Source: Natronolimnohabitans innermongolicus JCM 12255
Lineage (GTDB): Archaea > Halobacteriota > Halobacteria > Halobacteriales > Natrialbaceae
Assembly: GCF_000337215.1 (NCBI RefSeq)
Contig: NZ_AOHZ01000086.1
Span: 7,791-71,790 of the forward strand
DNA: 64,000 nt
Direction: 5' to 3'
Part shown: one piece after another, positions 16,906 to 25,854 of the stretch
Layout: every line of letters begins with the position of its first letter
Position numbering within the stretch: position 1 is the stretch's first letter
The notes under the pieces: model-generated
The model's input: only the letters and a program-made list of their open reading frames with translations
What the model was told of the DNA's origin: nothing
Database searches by the model: none
Translations under genes and position numbers: made by a program

Positions 16906-17679
16906 TCAGCTGCTGATCCGGTCACCGAGGACGCTCACGATAATCATAATTGCAACGAGCGTCGTCGCGAGGGCGCTGATCTCCGGGCTGAGGCCGGTCT
17001 GAATCTGGTTGAAGATGATGATCGGAACGGTCGTCGTACTCGGCGTGACGAGAAACTGTGTCGCCGTGAACTCGCCGAACGAGATGACGAACGCGATCAG
17101 CATTCCGGCGATCATCGCCGGCGCGATGACCGGAATCGTGACGTTGAACGTCGTCTCCAACCGGTTCGCTCCCATGATCATCGACGCGTCCTCGAGGCGT
17201 TCGTCGAAGGTCAACAGCCTGGACCGAACGATGAGGAATACGAACGGGAGCGCGAGTATCGAGTGTGCGAGGATGATCTGCGGGTAGCCTCGCGGAATCG
17301 CGAGGAGGCCGCCGAATCGGAGGAATGCGACGCCGGTAATCACCGGGGAGATCATCAGCGGCAGTAGCATGAGCGTCGCGAACGTCTCTTTCATCCGCAC
17401 CTCGGCTCGCACGAAGCCGAACGCGGTAATCGTTCCGACGATACCGGCGACGACGGCGGTCGCCGAGGCGACGATCGTACTCACGATCATCGCGTCGATG
17501 AGCCGCTGATTCTGGAAGAGCGAGACGTACCAATCGAGCGTCAACCCGTCGGTCGGAATCGTCGGTGCCGATTGCACGGTCAACGACGTCGCGATGACGA
17601 TCACGAGCGGGACGAGCAGTATCGCGTAAACCAGTACGATCGCGGGGTAAAACGCCAGTCGCGTCCTGAGTTCCGTCAT
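16906..17679 (-). CDS. ABC transporter permease, PotC-like
   Basis: A 257-residue inner-membrane permease with about six helices. It carries the EAA loop that contacts the ATPase (EDASMIMGANRLETTFNVTIP). The arrangement ATPase, permease, permease with 4-bp overlaps matches the spermidine/putrescine-type (PotABCD) importer family, which also includes transporters for other organic solutes. It is the last gene of the three-gene operon running from 19576 to 16906. Because four related binding-protein genes in the window have no permease of their own, this may be a shared translocator. Confidence 0.85.
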   Translation of the reverse strand: MTELRTRLAFYPAIVLVYAILLVPLVIVIATSLTVQSAPTIPTDGLTLDWYVSLFQNQRLIDAMIVSTIVASATAVVAGIVGTITAFGFVRAEVRMKETFATLMLLPLMISPVITGVAFLRFGGLLAIPRGYPQIILAHSILALPFVFLIVRSRLLTFDERLEDASMIMGANRLETTFNVTIPVIAPAMIAGMLIAFVISFGEFTATQFLVTPSTTTVPIIIFNQIQTGLSPEISALATTLVAIMIIVSVLGDRISS

Positions 17680-18527
17680 AGGTCACCAAGCACCTCCGAG
17701 ATGTTCGCGTAGTGGTTGAATATCCCGATGAGGATCAGCAGGGCCACGGTGAAGACGACCGAAAGCGCCGCTGCCAGCGGGATGCTGTACGAGAACGACT
17801 GTTCGATGACGTTCGCCATCATGAAGTCGCCGGGACCGCCCAGAATCGCCGGTGCGAGGAACGAACCGGCGGCGAGAATGTAGACGAACAGTGCGCTGGC
17901 GATGACGCCGGACAGGCTCAGCGGGAAGATGACCGTCCGAAGCGTGGACATCGGTCTCGCACCGAGCACTTGCGAGGCGTTGATGAGCTCCTCGTCGATC
18001 GACTGCAGGGAGTTGTATATCGGGAGAATCGCGAACGGCAGTAGCGCGCTCGTGAGCCCGACGATAACGCCGGTCGTCGAGAAGAGAACCCCGAAGTCCG
18101 TTCCGAACGTTTGCTGGACGGGGCCGGTCGGCAGGAAGAACAGCGACACGCCGAAGTACCGGATAATGATCGCGACCCACAGCGGCAGCAGGACGAATCC
18201 GAGCATCAGCATTTGTCGCTTGGCTTTAAAGGCGATGTAGTAGGCGATCCAGTACGCCAGGACGAGACAGACGATGGTCGTTATGAACGCGTACGCCATC
18301 GTTCGGCCGAGGGTTCGGAGGTACGTTCCGCTCAGCGCCGTGCTGTAGTTCTCCAGCAGCGATCCCTCGCCGAAGTTCAGGCTCTCGAAGAGCAAGACGA
18401 CAACTGGAACGATAAAGAAGATCGTCAGCCAGCCGAGGCCGATCGCCATCAGTAGCTTCGCCGTCGATCGATCGCGCAGCATCGACAACGACGGCATCTC
18501 CGGCAGTCGAACGGTCCCGAGATTCAT
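17676..18527 (-). CDS. ABC transporter permease, PotB-like
   Basis: A 283-residue membrane protein with about six helices and the EAA loop ELINASQVLGARPMSTLRTV. An N-terminal extension of some 25 residues precedes the first helix. It overlaps both neighbours by 4 bp, so ATPase and the two permeases are translated as a coupled unit and form the heterodimeric membrane core of the importer. Confidence 0.85.
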   Translation of the reverse strand: MNLGTVRLPEMPSLSMLRDRSTAKLLMAIGLGWLTIFFIVPVVVLLFESLNFGEGSLLENYSTALSGTYLRTLGRTMAYAFITTIVCLVLAYWIAYYIAFKAKRQMLMLGFVLLPLWVAIIIRYFGVSLFFLPTGPVQQTFGTDFGVLFSTTGVIVGLTSALLPFAILPIYNSLQSIDEELINASQVLGARPMSTLRTVIFPLSLSGVIASALFVYILAAGSFLAPAILGGPGDFMMANVIEQSFSYSIPLAAALSVVFTVALLILIGIFNHYANISEVLGDL

Positions 18528-19576
18528 ACGCAGATCACCTTCTCTGGATCGAATTGGACCGCTACTTCGTCGTCGATGTCCAACTCGTCGGACGTTTGGC
18601 TAAACGCCGTCACTACCGTTCCGTCGCCGAGTTCGATCTCGAGTTCGGCGCGGTGACCGAGATACTCGATGTCTCTGACTGTTCCGGTAAACGTGTTGAC
18701 GTCCCCGTTGGCCTGTGGCGATCGGTATACGGTGATCTCTTCCGGCCTGATGTACGTCGATACTTCCTCGCCGTCGGCGGGGTCGAAGCGGCCGTTCGTC
18801 TTCACGTGGATCTCCCGCGACCCCGCTTGAACGATCGGGGAGGGGGAGTCGACCAGTTCTCCCTGGAACTTCGTCGACTGGCCGAGGAACTCCGCGACGA
18901 ACTCCGTCTCCGGTCGCTCGTAGAGTTCGGTCGGATGCCCTACCTGTTCCTTTCGGCCGTCGTTCATGACGATCACCCGGTCCGACATCGAGAGCGCTTC
19001 GGACTGGTCGTGCGTGACGTGCAGCGTCGTCACGTCGACCTCCTGTTGGATCGATCGAATCTCGTTTCGCATGTCCTCCCGGAGCACGCGATCGAGTCCC
19101 GTCAGCGGTTCGTCCAGGAGGAGAATGTCGGGTTCGTAAACGAGCGCTCGCGCGAACGAGATGCGGCGTTGCTGCCCGCCGCTGAGTTCGTCGGGCTTGT
19201 GATCGGCGTGATCGGCCATCTGGACCATCTCGAGGTACTTCTGGACCTGATCGTCGTGATCGCCGTCGAAGTTCTGCATCTTCAGGCCGTACCTGAGGTT
19301 CTCTTCGACGGTCATGTGGGGAAACAGCGCCGAGTGCTGGAACACTAACCCGATGTTTCGTTCGTACGGCGCAACGTCCGAGACGTCTTTTCCACGAAGG
19401 TGGACCGAACCGGACGACGCGTCGATAAGCCCCGCGATCGCGTGTAACGTCGTACTCTTCCCACAGCCGCTCGGTCCGAGTAGCGTGGCGAACTCTCCCT
19501 CTTCGATACGGAACGAAACGTCGTCGACGGCGAGTAAGTCGCCGTAGTATTTCGTGAGGTTTTTGACTTCTAACAT
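18524..19576 (-). CDS. ABC transporter ATP-binding protein, PotA-like
   Basis: A 350-residue ATPase with Walker A GPSGCGKST (34-42), signature LSGGQ (131-135), Walker B ILLLDEP (151-157) and a C-terminal TOBE-type regulatory domain of about 110 residues, as in PotA/UgpC/MalK relatives. It is the first gene of the ABC operon and is transcribed divergently from the binding protein at 20005, with 428 bp between the starts. It powers import by the two permeases downstream. Confidence 0.92.
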   Translation of the reverse strand: MLEVKNLTKYYGDLLAVDDVSFRIEEGEFATLLGPSGCGKSTTLHAIAGLIDASSGSVHLRGKDVSDVAPYERNIGLVFQHSALFPHMTVEENLRYGLKMQNFDGDHDDQVQKYLEMVQMADHADHKPDELSGGQQRRISFARALVYEPDILLLDEPLTGLDRVLREDMRNEIRSIQQEVDVTTLHVTHDQSEALSMSDRVIVMNDGRKEQVGHPTELYERPETEFVAEFLGQSTKFQGELVDSPSPIVQAGSREIHVKTNGRFDPADGEEVSTYIRPEEITVYRSPQANGDVNTFTGTVRDIEYLGHRAELEIELGDGTVVTAFSQTSDELDIDDEVAVQFDPEKVICV

Positions 19577-19975
19577 ATTTGTGTGGTTTCGGTGGTGTGG
19601 TGTTGGCCCGATCGGTTGTTGGCTTGTGTTGGTTTCTGTGGCCCGCTCTCATCGGCGGTTCGTAGCGAACGATTCACCCACAGTATGTGCACTGATCGGG
19701 GGTTGCGTTCCCGTTTCATCGGCCTCCGGTCCAAAAAATGGCCGACGCGATGGCGGATGTGACGGGATAGCAGCACACATATCTCACTGTAAACCCGTCC
19801 TCCTGTATTAATCATTTTGTGTATGAACTGACAATATTGGTGCAGATATTTTCTACGACGCGACGCGTCGGTCGAGCCTCGAGTAGGTTCGGACGATCGG
19901 GTGAGAAGTGCCGCATACGGGCCGATCGCCGGTCAGCAGTGACGTGAGTTGGGGCAACGAACACGGGAGAAAGCG
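19577..19975. other. Divergent intergenic region between ABC ATPase and its binding protein
   Basis: About 400 bp without a credible gene; short ORFs here lack start signals and have no recognisable content. The segment 19800-19850 is AT-rich, in contrast to the GC-rich remainder. It must hold the promoter of the ABC operon and regulatory sites of the divergent binding protein, but I cannot point to an operator. Confidence 0.5.
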
Positions 19976-19983
19976 TTTTACCA
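19976..19983 (+). promoter_or_regulatory. TATA box for the ABC binding protein
   Basis: The element ttttacca is 22-29 nt before the ATG at 20005, which places that ATG at the transcript 5' end. It lies too close to the alternative ATG at 19990 (MIGCIM) for that to be the start. Confidence 0.55.
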
Positions 19984-20004
19984 TGTAATATGATAGGGTG
20001 TATC

Positions 20005-21087
20005 ATGGACAGTAACGATTCCATTCGCTGTAGCTCCAGGCGTCGAGTACTTCAGGTAGGCGCTAGCGCCGTTGGGCTCTCCATCGCGGGGTGTCTCGGC
20101 GGAGACGGCGACTCGATCACGTTCCTCTCGCGTGGCGGATCGACACAGGAGGCGGAACGGGAGATCATGGAGGAGTGGACCGAAGAGAGCGACATCACCG
20201 TCGAACACCAGTCGGCGCCGAGCGACCAGGAGATGATTCAACTGATCGCGGAGAACCCCGGGTCGATCGACTTCACCAACTTTTCGGCCTCGGGCCTCGG
20301 GCTGGCTCGCGGCGAACACGACGACGAACTGCTCGCCGAGATCGACTACGGCGAGATCCCGAACTACGAAGAACACGTGCAAGACGAGTGGCAGTCGGCA
20401 CCGCCAATCGACGGCCACGACGACGGCCTGGCATATCACATCTCGACGCACGGACTCGCGTACAACACCGAGATGGTCGACGAAGAGCCGACCTCGTGGG
20501 ATGTGACGCTCGAGTCCGAGTACGAGGATCAGGTCGCCTTTTCGGACATCTCGTACGCCCGGTTCGGCGTCGGTGCAGCACACGCCGGGTTGGACGTCAA
20601 CGAAGCGCTCGCCGACGAGGAGCTTCGCAACGAGGTGTACGATCAGTTGCGCGAACAACACCAGAACGTGTTCACCTACTGGGCCAGCGGCGACGAGTTC
20701 ATGCGATTGCTCCGAGAGGACCAGGCCGCCTTCACTACCGCCTGGGGCGGCCGTATCGAGCAGCTCCAGGAGGACGACTACCCGGTCGACTACACGATTC
20801 CGGAGGAGGGAACGCCGTCGTTTTCGAGCTTCATGGTGGTGACCGAGGAGAGCGAGAACAAAGACGCCGTCTACGACTTCCTGAACTGGTACTACGAGCC
20901 CGAACACGCCGTTCAGCACTCGCTGAACTACAACTATCCGACGCCGCTCGAGGATCCGCCGGCGGAACTCACGGAGCTTCTCGAGTACGTGGAGGATCCC
21001 GACGAGTTGCTGTGGATGGACTTCCAGCTCGTCTTCGAACACCTGGACGAAATCGAGCAGAACTGGAACGACATCAAAGCCGAGTAG
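20005..21087 (+). CDS. Tat-exported lipoprotein solute-binding protein, PotD-like (cognate of the ABC operon)
   Basis: A 360-residue binding protein. The N-terminus has a twin-arginine signal SRRRVLQVG (11-19), a short hydrophobic stretch and a lipobox ending in Cys30 (LSIAGC), so it is exported folded and anchored to the outer face of the membrane. The mature part shares long blocks with the paralogs at 24617, 32665, 38622 and 47952 (for example the block around ISRGGxTQDAERE and the C-terminal PLEDPPAELTE region). It is divergent from the permease/ATPase operon and is the obvious cognate receptor. Ligand unknown; an organic acid or amine is possible. Confidence 0.88.
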   Translation: MDSNDSIRCSSRRRVLQVGASAVGLSIAGCLGGDGDSITFLSRGGSTQEAEREIMEEWTEESDITVEHQSAPSDQEMIQLIAENPGSIDFTNFSASGLGLARGEHDDELLAEIDYGEIPNYEEHVQDEWQSAPPIDGHDDGLAYHISTHGLAYNTEMVDEEPTSWDVTLESEYEDQVAFSDISYARFGVGAAHAGLDVNEALADEELRNEVYDQLREQHQNVFTYWASGDEFMRLLREDQAAFTTAWGGRIEQLQEDDYPVDYTIPEEGTPSFSSFMVVTEESENKDAVYDFLNWYYEPEHAVQHSLNYNYPTPLEDPPAELTELLEYVEDPDELLWMDFQLVFEHLDEIEQNWNDIKAE

Positions 21088-21151
21088 TTTCCGTCTCCCA
21101 TTCGGCGACATCGAGGCGCGGCGAGATCTGGTCGGCCGGACGCCGACCCGG

Positions 21152-21943
21152 TCAGTAGCCGACGAAGTCGGGCTCTCGTTTCTCCTTGAACGCGCTCACG
21201 CCTTCCGCGTAGTCGTCCGTCGTCGCCGCGGTCGCAATCTGTTCGGCCTCGTCGGCGAGCTGTTCGGATAACTGTCGAGCGTACGCCTCCTCGAGCTGTC
21301 GCGAGACCGCTCCGAGGGCCTTCGTCGGGCCCGTCGCGAGCGAGGTCGCCAGTTCCTCGAGGCGATCGTCGAACGACTCGTCGTCCGCGACCTCCGTGAC
21401 GAGTCCGATCTCCGCGGCCTCGTCGGCCGGGATTCGCTCGTTGAGCAACGCGATGCGCTTTGCCTCCTGGAGTCCGACGAGGTGCGGGAGGAAGTACGTC
21501 GCCGATCCGTCGCCGGTCAAGCCGACTCCGGGGTAGCCGTACTGAAGGTACGCCTCCTCGTGGACGAGGGTGATGTCTCCCAGCAGTGCGAGGGCGAACC
21601 CGGCGCCGACGGCCGGTCCGTCGATTCCGGTGACGATCGGCGTTTCGCCGCGTTTCAGCTGGTAGACGACGTTGTTGAGGAAAGACGCTCCTCGGCGGAG
21701 TTGCGCCGGCGCGCTCGAGTCCTCGTCGAATGACGTGATGTTGCCGCCGGCACAGAACACGCCGTCGGAGCCCCGCAGGACGATACAGCGGACGTCGTCG
21801 TCCTCGTTGAGCTCCGTCCCGAGCCACAGGAGTTCCTCGGTCATTCCGTCGTTCAGGGAGTTCATCGCCGACTCGCTCTCGATCGAGAGAGACGCGATAC
21901 CGGTCTCGGTTCGTTCGACGTTGAAGTTGTCGAATTCGTTCAT
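21152..21943 (-). CDS. Crotonase-family protein lacking both hydratase glutamates
   Basis: A 263-residue crotonase-fold protein with the oxyanion-hole segment FCAGGNI (63-69) and glycine-rich AVGAGFALALLGD. The two Glu residues of true hydratases are replaced (Ala117 and the YGYPGVGL segment around 135-142), so water addition is unlikely. Isomerase, thioesterase-like or decarboxylase chemistry seen elsewhere in the fold is more plausible. It is the last gene of a minus-strand run LLM (24367), ACAD (23257), crotonase (21943), with gaps of 90 and 63 bp. Confidence 0.8.
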   Translation of the reverse strand: MNEFDNFNVERTETGIASLSIESESAMNSLNDGMTEELLWLGTELNEDDDVRCIVLRGSDGVFCAGGNITSFDEDSSAPAQLRRGASFLNNVVYQLKRGETPIVTGIDGPAVGAGFALALLGDITLVHEEAYLQYGYPGVGLTGDGSATYFLPHLVGLQEAKRIALLNERIPADEAAEIGLVTEVADDESFDDRLEELATSLATGPTKALGAVSRQLEEAYARQLSEQLADEAEQIATAATTDDYAEGVSAFKEKREPDFVGY

Positions 21944-22006
21944 TATCGTGGGTAAACGTTGATTGATTGCCTGCCGTGTTCGCGGTTCAGGTCGGATCGT
22001 CGCGTC

Positions 22007-23257
22007 TCACTCGTCGAGTGCGTCCACGCGTCGCTCCTCGTCGAATCGAAGGACGTTCTCGAGTTCTTCCTCTTTGACGTCGTCGAAGGCCCACCGCGCG
22101 ATCGAACGTCGGTGGACCTCGTCGGCGCCGTCGACGATGCGGAACGGCCGGACGTTCTCGTAGAAGTGCGCCAGCGGCAGATCCTTCCCGATCCCGTTCG
22201 CACCGCAACACTGGACCGCGAGGTCGATGATCTCGTTTGTGGCGTTGGCGGTGAAGTTCTTGGCCATCGCGACTTCGATGCGGGCGTCGCTTCGATCGAG
22301 TTCGCGGGCAGCGTGGCGAGACATGGTGCGTGCGGCGTGTAAGCGCGTCTCCGCGTCGGCGATGCGGTGTCGCAGCGCCTGCTTTTCGGACAGCGCCGAG
22401 CCGAACCCTTCGCGCTCGCTAACGTAGGCTTTCGCGATCTCGAGCGAGCGCTGGGCCATCCCGGAGTAGCGCATACAGTGGGTGAGTCGACCGCCGCCCA
22501 GTCGCATCTGCGCAACTTTGAAGCCGGCGCCCTCTTCGCCGACCGTGTTCTCGACGGGAACGCGGACGTTCTCGTACTTCACTTCCGCGTGGCCGCCGGT
22601 CCGGTCGGTGATGCCGTGGCCGCCGAGGTGACCGACGTTTCGAACGACGTTGACGCCGTCCGTATCGGTCGGAACGAGGATGATCGAGGTCCCTTCGTAC
22701 GGGTGGGCGTCGAGGTCGGTTCGAGCCATCACCAGCAGGAAATCCGCGTCGGCGCCGTCGGAGGTCCACCACTTGTGGCCGTTGATCACCCACTCGTCGC
22801 CGTCCTTCTCGGCCGTCGTCTGCAGCATCTTCGGATCCGAGCCGCCGCCACCCATCGGTTCGGTCATCGAGAACGCCGAGGAGATTTCGCCCTGGACGAG
22901 CGGTCGAAGCCACTCCTCTTTCTGCTCTTCGGTGCCGACCATCTCCAAGGTGTGCATGTTCCCCTCGTGCGGCGCGTTCGCCCGAATCGAGAGCGCGCCG
23001 ATGAGCGACCGTCCGACCTGCTCGAACGACGGCAGCATGTCCTGGAAGTCCAGTCCCTGTCCGCCGTACTCCGTCGGCATCTGCGGCGCGAAGAGGTCGC
23101 GCTCTTTCGCCATCTCCCACAGCTCTTCGATCTCGTCTTGGGTGATGTTCTCGCCGGTTCGGAGCGCTTCCCGCTCGCGCGGGATCACTTCTTCGTCCAT
23201 GAACGATTCGACGCGCGAAGCTACCTCTTGGGCCGTCTCGGAGTCGTGGTACTCCAT
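22007..23257 (-). CDS. Acyl-CoA dehydrogenase of the ACAD10/11 (LvaC-like) type
   Basis: A 416-residue ACAD. The C-terminal motif is IVDGADEVHRR (374-384) instead of YEGTxxIQ, and helix G reads RLGGGRLTHCMRYSG (252-266). Both closely resemble the DGPDEVH and RLGPGRIHHCMR signatures I associate with the ACAD domain of ACAD10/11. Those enzymes, and bacterial LvaC, act on 4-phosphoacyl-CoA made by an APH-fold kinase, eliminating phosphate rather than simply oxidising. It lies between an LLM oxidoreductase and a Glu-less crotonase; kinases of the right type are at 26800, 30960 and 11147. Phospho-substrate use is inference from motifs. Confidence 0.8.
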   Translation of the reverse strand: MEYHDSETAQEVASRVESFMDEEVIPREREALRTGENITQDEIEELWEMAKERDLFAPQMPTEYGGQGLDFQDMLPSFEQVGRSLIGALSIRANAPHEGNMHTLEMVGTEEQKEEWLRPLVQGEISSAFSMTEPMGGGGSDPKMLQTTAEKDGDEWVINGHKWWTSDGADADFLLVMARTDLDAHPYEGTSIILVPTDTDGVNVVRNVGHLGGHGITDRTGGHAEVKYENVRVPVENTVGEEGAGFKVAQMRLGGGRLTHCMRYSGMAQRSLEIAKAYVSEREGFGSALSEKQALRHRIADAETRLHAARTMSRHAARELDRSDARIEVAMAKNFTANATNEIIDLAVQCCGANGIGKDLPLAHFYENVRPFRIVDGADEVHRRSIARWAFDDVKEEELENVLRFDEERRVDALDE

Positions 23258-23347
23258 ACCACGTGATCCAGATGCGCATTTGTAAATCTATGCTATTACG
23301 GAACGTTATCCGGTTTCCGAATGTCGGGCGGAGCGGCCGATCGCCGA

Positions 23348-24367
23348 TCAATCGCTTTTGAGATCCTCGAGAACCGCTTTCCAGTACTCGTTGCCGTCGA
23401 AGGAGAGTTGAATGCGGTCGGCGATGCCGCCGTATTTGTCCTCGATCTCGGCCGCGAGCTCGTCCGGCGGGGCCTCGATCGCGAACGCGTCGATCATGTC
23501 GTCCGTGACCAGCTCCGTCATCTCGCCCCACTCGCCCTCTTTCGAGAGCTCGTGGAGTTCCATTCCGACGTCTTTCCACCCGTGGAGTTCGAGGACGTCG
23601 TGGTAGGTTCTGGTCGAGCCGTAGAACGCGATGCGCTGTTTCGCTTCCTGGCGCATCTCGGCGCGTTGCTCTTCGGTTTCACCCGTGATGAGGAACGGGC
23701 TGGCGGAGAGCGTCACTTCGTCTGGATCGCGATCACCGATTTCGGCGCCCTTCTCGACCATCGGATCGATGACCTCCTCGGTGTATTTCGGCGTGTTGAA
23801 CGCGTGCATGCAGAGCCCGTCCGAGACGTCGCCGGCCATCTTGAGCATGTACTCGCTGACGCCGGCGACCCAGATCTCCGGCGGCCCCGCCTCGAGCGGG
23901 CCGGGGTTGAACTCGTCGGTCATCAGCGAGAACTGGTAGAACTCGCCGTCGAAATCGAGTTCGTCTTCGTTGCCCTGGAAGACGTCGAAGATGTGTCTGA
24001 GGGCGAGGACCTCTTCGCGAAGCCGAGAGCCCGGGCTCTCCCACTCGAAGTCGACCGAAAACCGACGTTCGTTGTGTCCCTTGACCTGCGTTCCGAGCCC
24101 GAGGATCATCCGGCCGTCGGAAAACCGCTGCAGGTCCCACGCCTGATAGGCCAACACCATCGGAGACTTGGTGAACGACGTCGTGATTCGGGTGCCGATG
24201 TCGATGTCGTCGGTCCGATCGGCCACGAGCGGGAGCGGAAGCAACGGATCCTCGTCGGTCTCGGGCGTGAACACGCCGTCGAAGCCGAACGATTCCGCCG
24301 TCGCTGCGAGCTCCGCTGAGTCGTTCGACAGTCCCTTCACTGCCGTATCGATTTTGAGATCTGTCAC
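23348..24367 (-). CDS. LLM-class flavin/F420-dependent oxidoreductase
   Basis: A 339-residue luciferase-like barrel. Recognisable parts are SFGFDGVFTPETDEDPLLPL near the N-terminus, RFSDGRMILGLGTQVKGHNERR for the cofactor phosphate, and GPPEIWVAGVSEYMLKMAGDVSDG. The TIGR-type F420 family is as likely as FMN. It heads the minus-strand run that continues into the ACAD10/11-like dehydrogenase and the Glu-less crotonase. It could supply redox chemistry on an unsaturated or keto-acyl intermediate. Confidence 0.8.
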   Translation of the reverse strand: MTDLKIDTAVKGLSNDSAELAATAESFGFDGVFTPETDEDPLLPLPLVADRTDDIDIGTRITTSFTKSPMVLAYQAWDLQRFSDGRMILGLGTQVKGHNERRFSVDFEWESPGSRLREEVLALRHIFDVFQGNEDELDFDGEFYQFSLMTDEFNPGPLEAGPPEIWVAGVSEYMLKMAGDVSDGLCMHAFNTPKYTEEVIDPMVEKGAEIGDRDPDEVTLSASPFLITGETEEQRAEMRQEAKQRIAFYGSTRTYHDVLELHGWKDVGMELHELSKEGEWGEMTELVTDDMIDAFAIEAPPDELAAEIEDKYGGIADRIQLSFDGNEYWKAVLEDLKSD

Positions 24368-24584
24368 GTTCGGCTACACCATCGTCGGACGGAAAGATAA
24401 TAGTACCGCTGAGCGCCCCGCTCTCGATCGCACGCGATCGGTTACGAACCGCTCAACCGCGGTGTGGAACGCACAGCGCCGGCTGTGGCGTGGATCCACT
24501 CGCGCGTTCGATCAGTTCGACTGGCGGCCTTCGCTCGGCAGCTATCTAATTCCCTGGGAGTAGGCGCTAATATTATTCAAACAA

Positions 24585-24592
24585 CTTAATAC
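24585..24592 (+). promoter_or_regulatory. TATA box for the second binding protein
   Basis: The element cttaatac lies 25-32 nt upstream of the ATG at 24617 within a locally AT-rich stretch (24571-24593), giving a leaderless start. Confidence 0.55.
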
Positions 24593-24616
24593 GGATCACC
24601 CGAAACGTGACTGTGT

Positions 24617-25714
24617 ATGTCATTAGATAACGAGAGTCGGGGCTCCCGAGACGGGCGCCCGATCACTCGGCGGCGGGTGTTACAAACTGGTGCTGTGGTC
24701 TCCGGTATCACGATCGCTGGCTGTATCGGCGGCGGCGACGATACGCTCAGATATATTAGCCGCGGCGGGACGACCCAGGATGCCGAACGGGAGATGTTCG
24801 AGCGGTGGAGCGAGGAAAGCGGCATCGACGTCCAGCACCAGGAAGCGGCCGACGACACCGAGATGATAAACCTCATCGCGGAGAATCCCGGCGACTTCGA
24901 CTTCACGAACCCGGCGCAGTTCGGCCTGGCGCTCGAGCGACTCGAACACGAGGGCGAACTGTTCGACGAAATCGATACGGGCGAGATTCCGAACTACGAG
25001 GAACACGTCCAGGACCAGTGGAAGGAGGCGCCGCCGATCGAGGGGGAAGACGACGCCATCTTCTACTACATGTCCTCGCAGGGAATCGGCTACAACCGGG
25101 AGTACGTCGACGAGATCACGTCATGGGACGATCTCAAGGACGACGACCTCGATGGCAATATCGCGCTGTTCTCGTCGCCGCCGACTCGATTCGGGAACTG
25201 TTGTGCCGCCCTCGAGTACGACGTCGGCGAAGTCTTCGAAGACGAGGACATGTTCGAAGACGTCTTCGAGGAGATGGAAGAACAACACGAGTACGTCTTC
25301 AATTACTGGGACGCCGGCGACCAGTTCATGCAGTGGATGCGAGAGGAGCAAGCCTACGCGTGCTCGGCGTGGGGCGGCCGTGTACAGGTGCTAAACGAGG
25401 ACGGCATGGATACCGAGTACGTCATCCCCGACGAGGGTGCAGTCGCGCACACGAACTATTTCGTGATGACCCAGGAGAGCGACAATCAGGAAGACGTCTA
25501 CGACCTCCTGAACTTCCTCTACGATCCCGAAAACGCCGTCGAGTTGAGCACGACCCACAACTATCCGATGGCCATGGAGGATCCGGGAGACGACATCACG
25601 GAACTGTTCGAGTACGTCGAAAGTCCCGACGACCTCCTCTGGATCGACTGGGATTCGATGATTCCGAACCTCAGCGAAATCTCGGAGCGGGTCAACGACG
25701 TGATGGCGGGGTAG
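24617..25714 (+). CDS. Tat-exported lipoprotein solute-binding protein, PotD-like (orphan)
   Basis: A 365-residue paralog of the binding protein at 20005, with Tat motif TRRRVLQTG (18-26) and lipobox Cys36 (ITIAGC). Mature conserved blocks include YISRGGTTQDAERE and the aromatic and charged segment around QFMQWMREEQAYACSAWGGR. No permease or ATPase gene is adjacent, so it either docks on the ABC core at 16.9-19.6 kb or on one outside the window. It is followed by a decayed ACAD gene. Confidence 0.87.
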   Translation: MSLDNESRGSRDGRPITRRRVLQTGAVVSGITIAGCIGGGDDTLRYISRGGTTQDAEREMFERWSEESGIDVQHQEAADDTEMINLIAENPGDFDFTNPAQFGLALERLEHEGELFDEIDTGEIPNYEEHVQDQWKEAPPIEGEDDAIFYYMSSQGIGYNREYVDEITSWDDLKDDDLDGNIALFSSPPTRFGNCCAALEYDVGEVFEDEDMFEDVFEEMEEQHEYVFNYWDAGDQFMQWMREEQAYACSAWGGRVQVLNEDGMDTEYVIPDEGAVAHTNYFVMTQESDNQEDVYDLLNFLYDPENAVELSTTHNYPMAMEDPGDDITELFEYVESPDDLLWIDWDSMIPNLSEISERVNDVMAG

Positions 25715-25824
25715 CGGTCCACTCGTTCGACCATCGGTACCGTCTCGAGCGGTCGACGACCGGAATCGGCCGCAGTCGACTCGACCGCGAACCCGCCACT
25801 CGGTTTCGTCGTTCTGTACTATGA

Positions 25825-25832
25825 TTTTAAAC
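25825..25832 (+). promoter_or_regulatory. TATA box of the ACAD pseudogene
   Basis: The element ttttaaac is 23-30 nt before the ATG at 25855. The promoter looks intact although the gene behind it is broken, suggesting recent decay. Confidence 0.5.
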
Positions 25833-25854
25833 ATCTGATTGTCGACCCGCTCGT

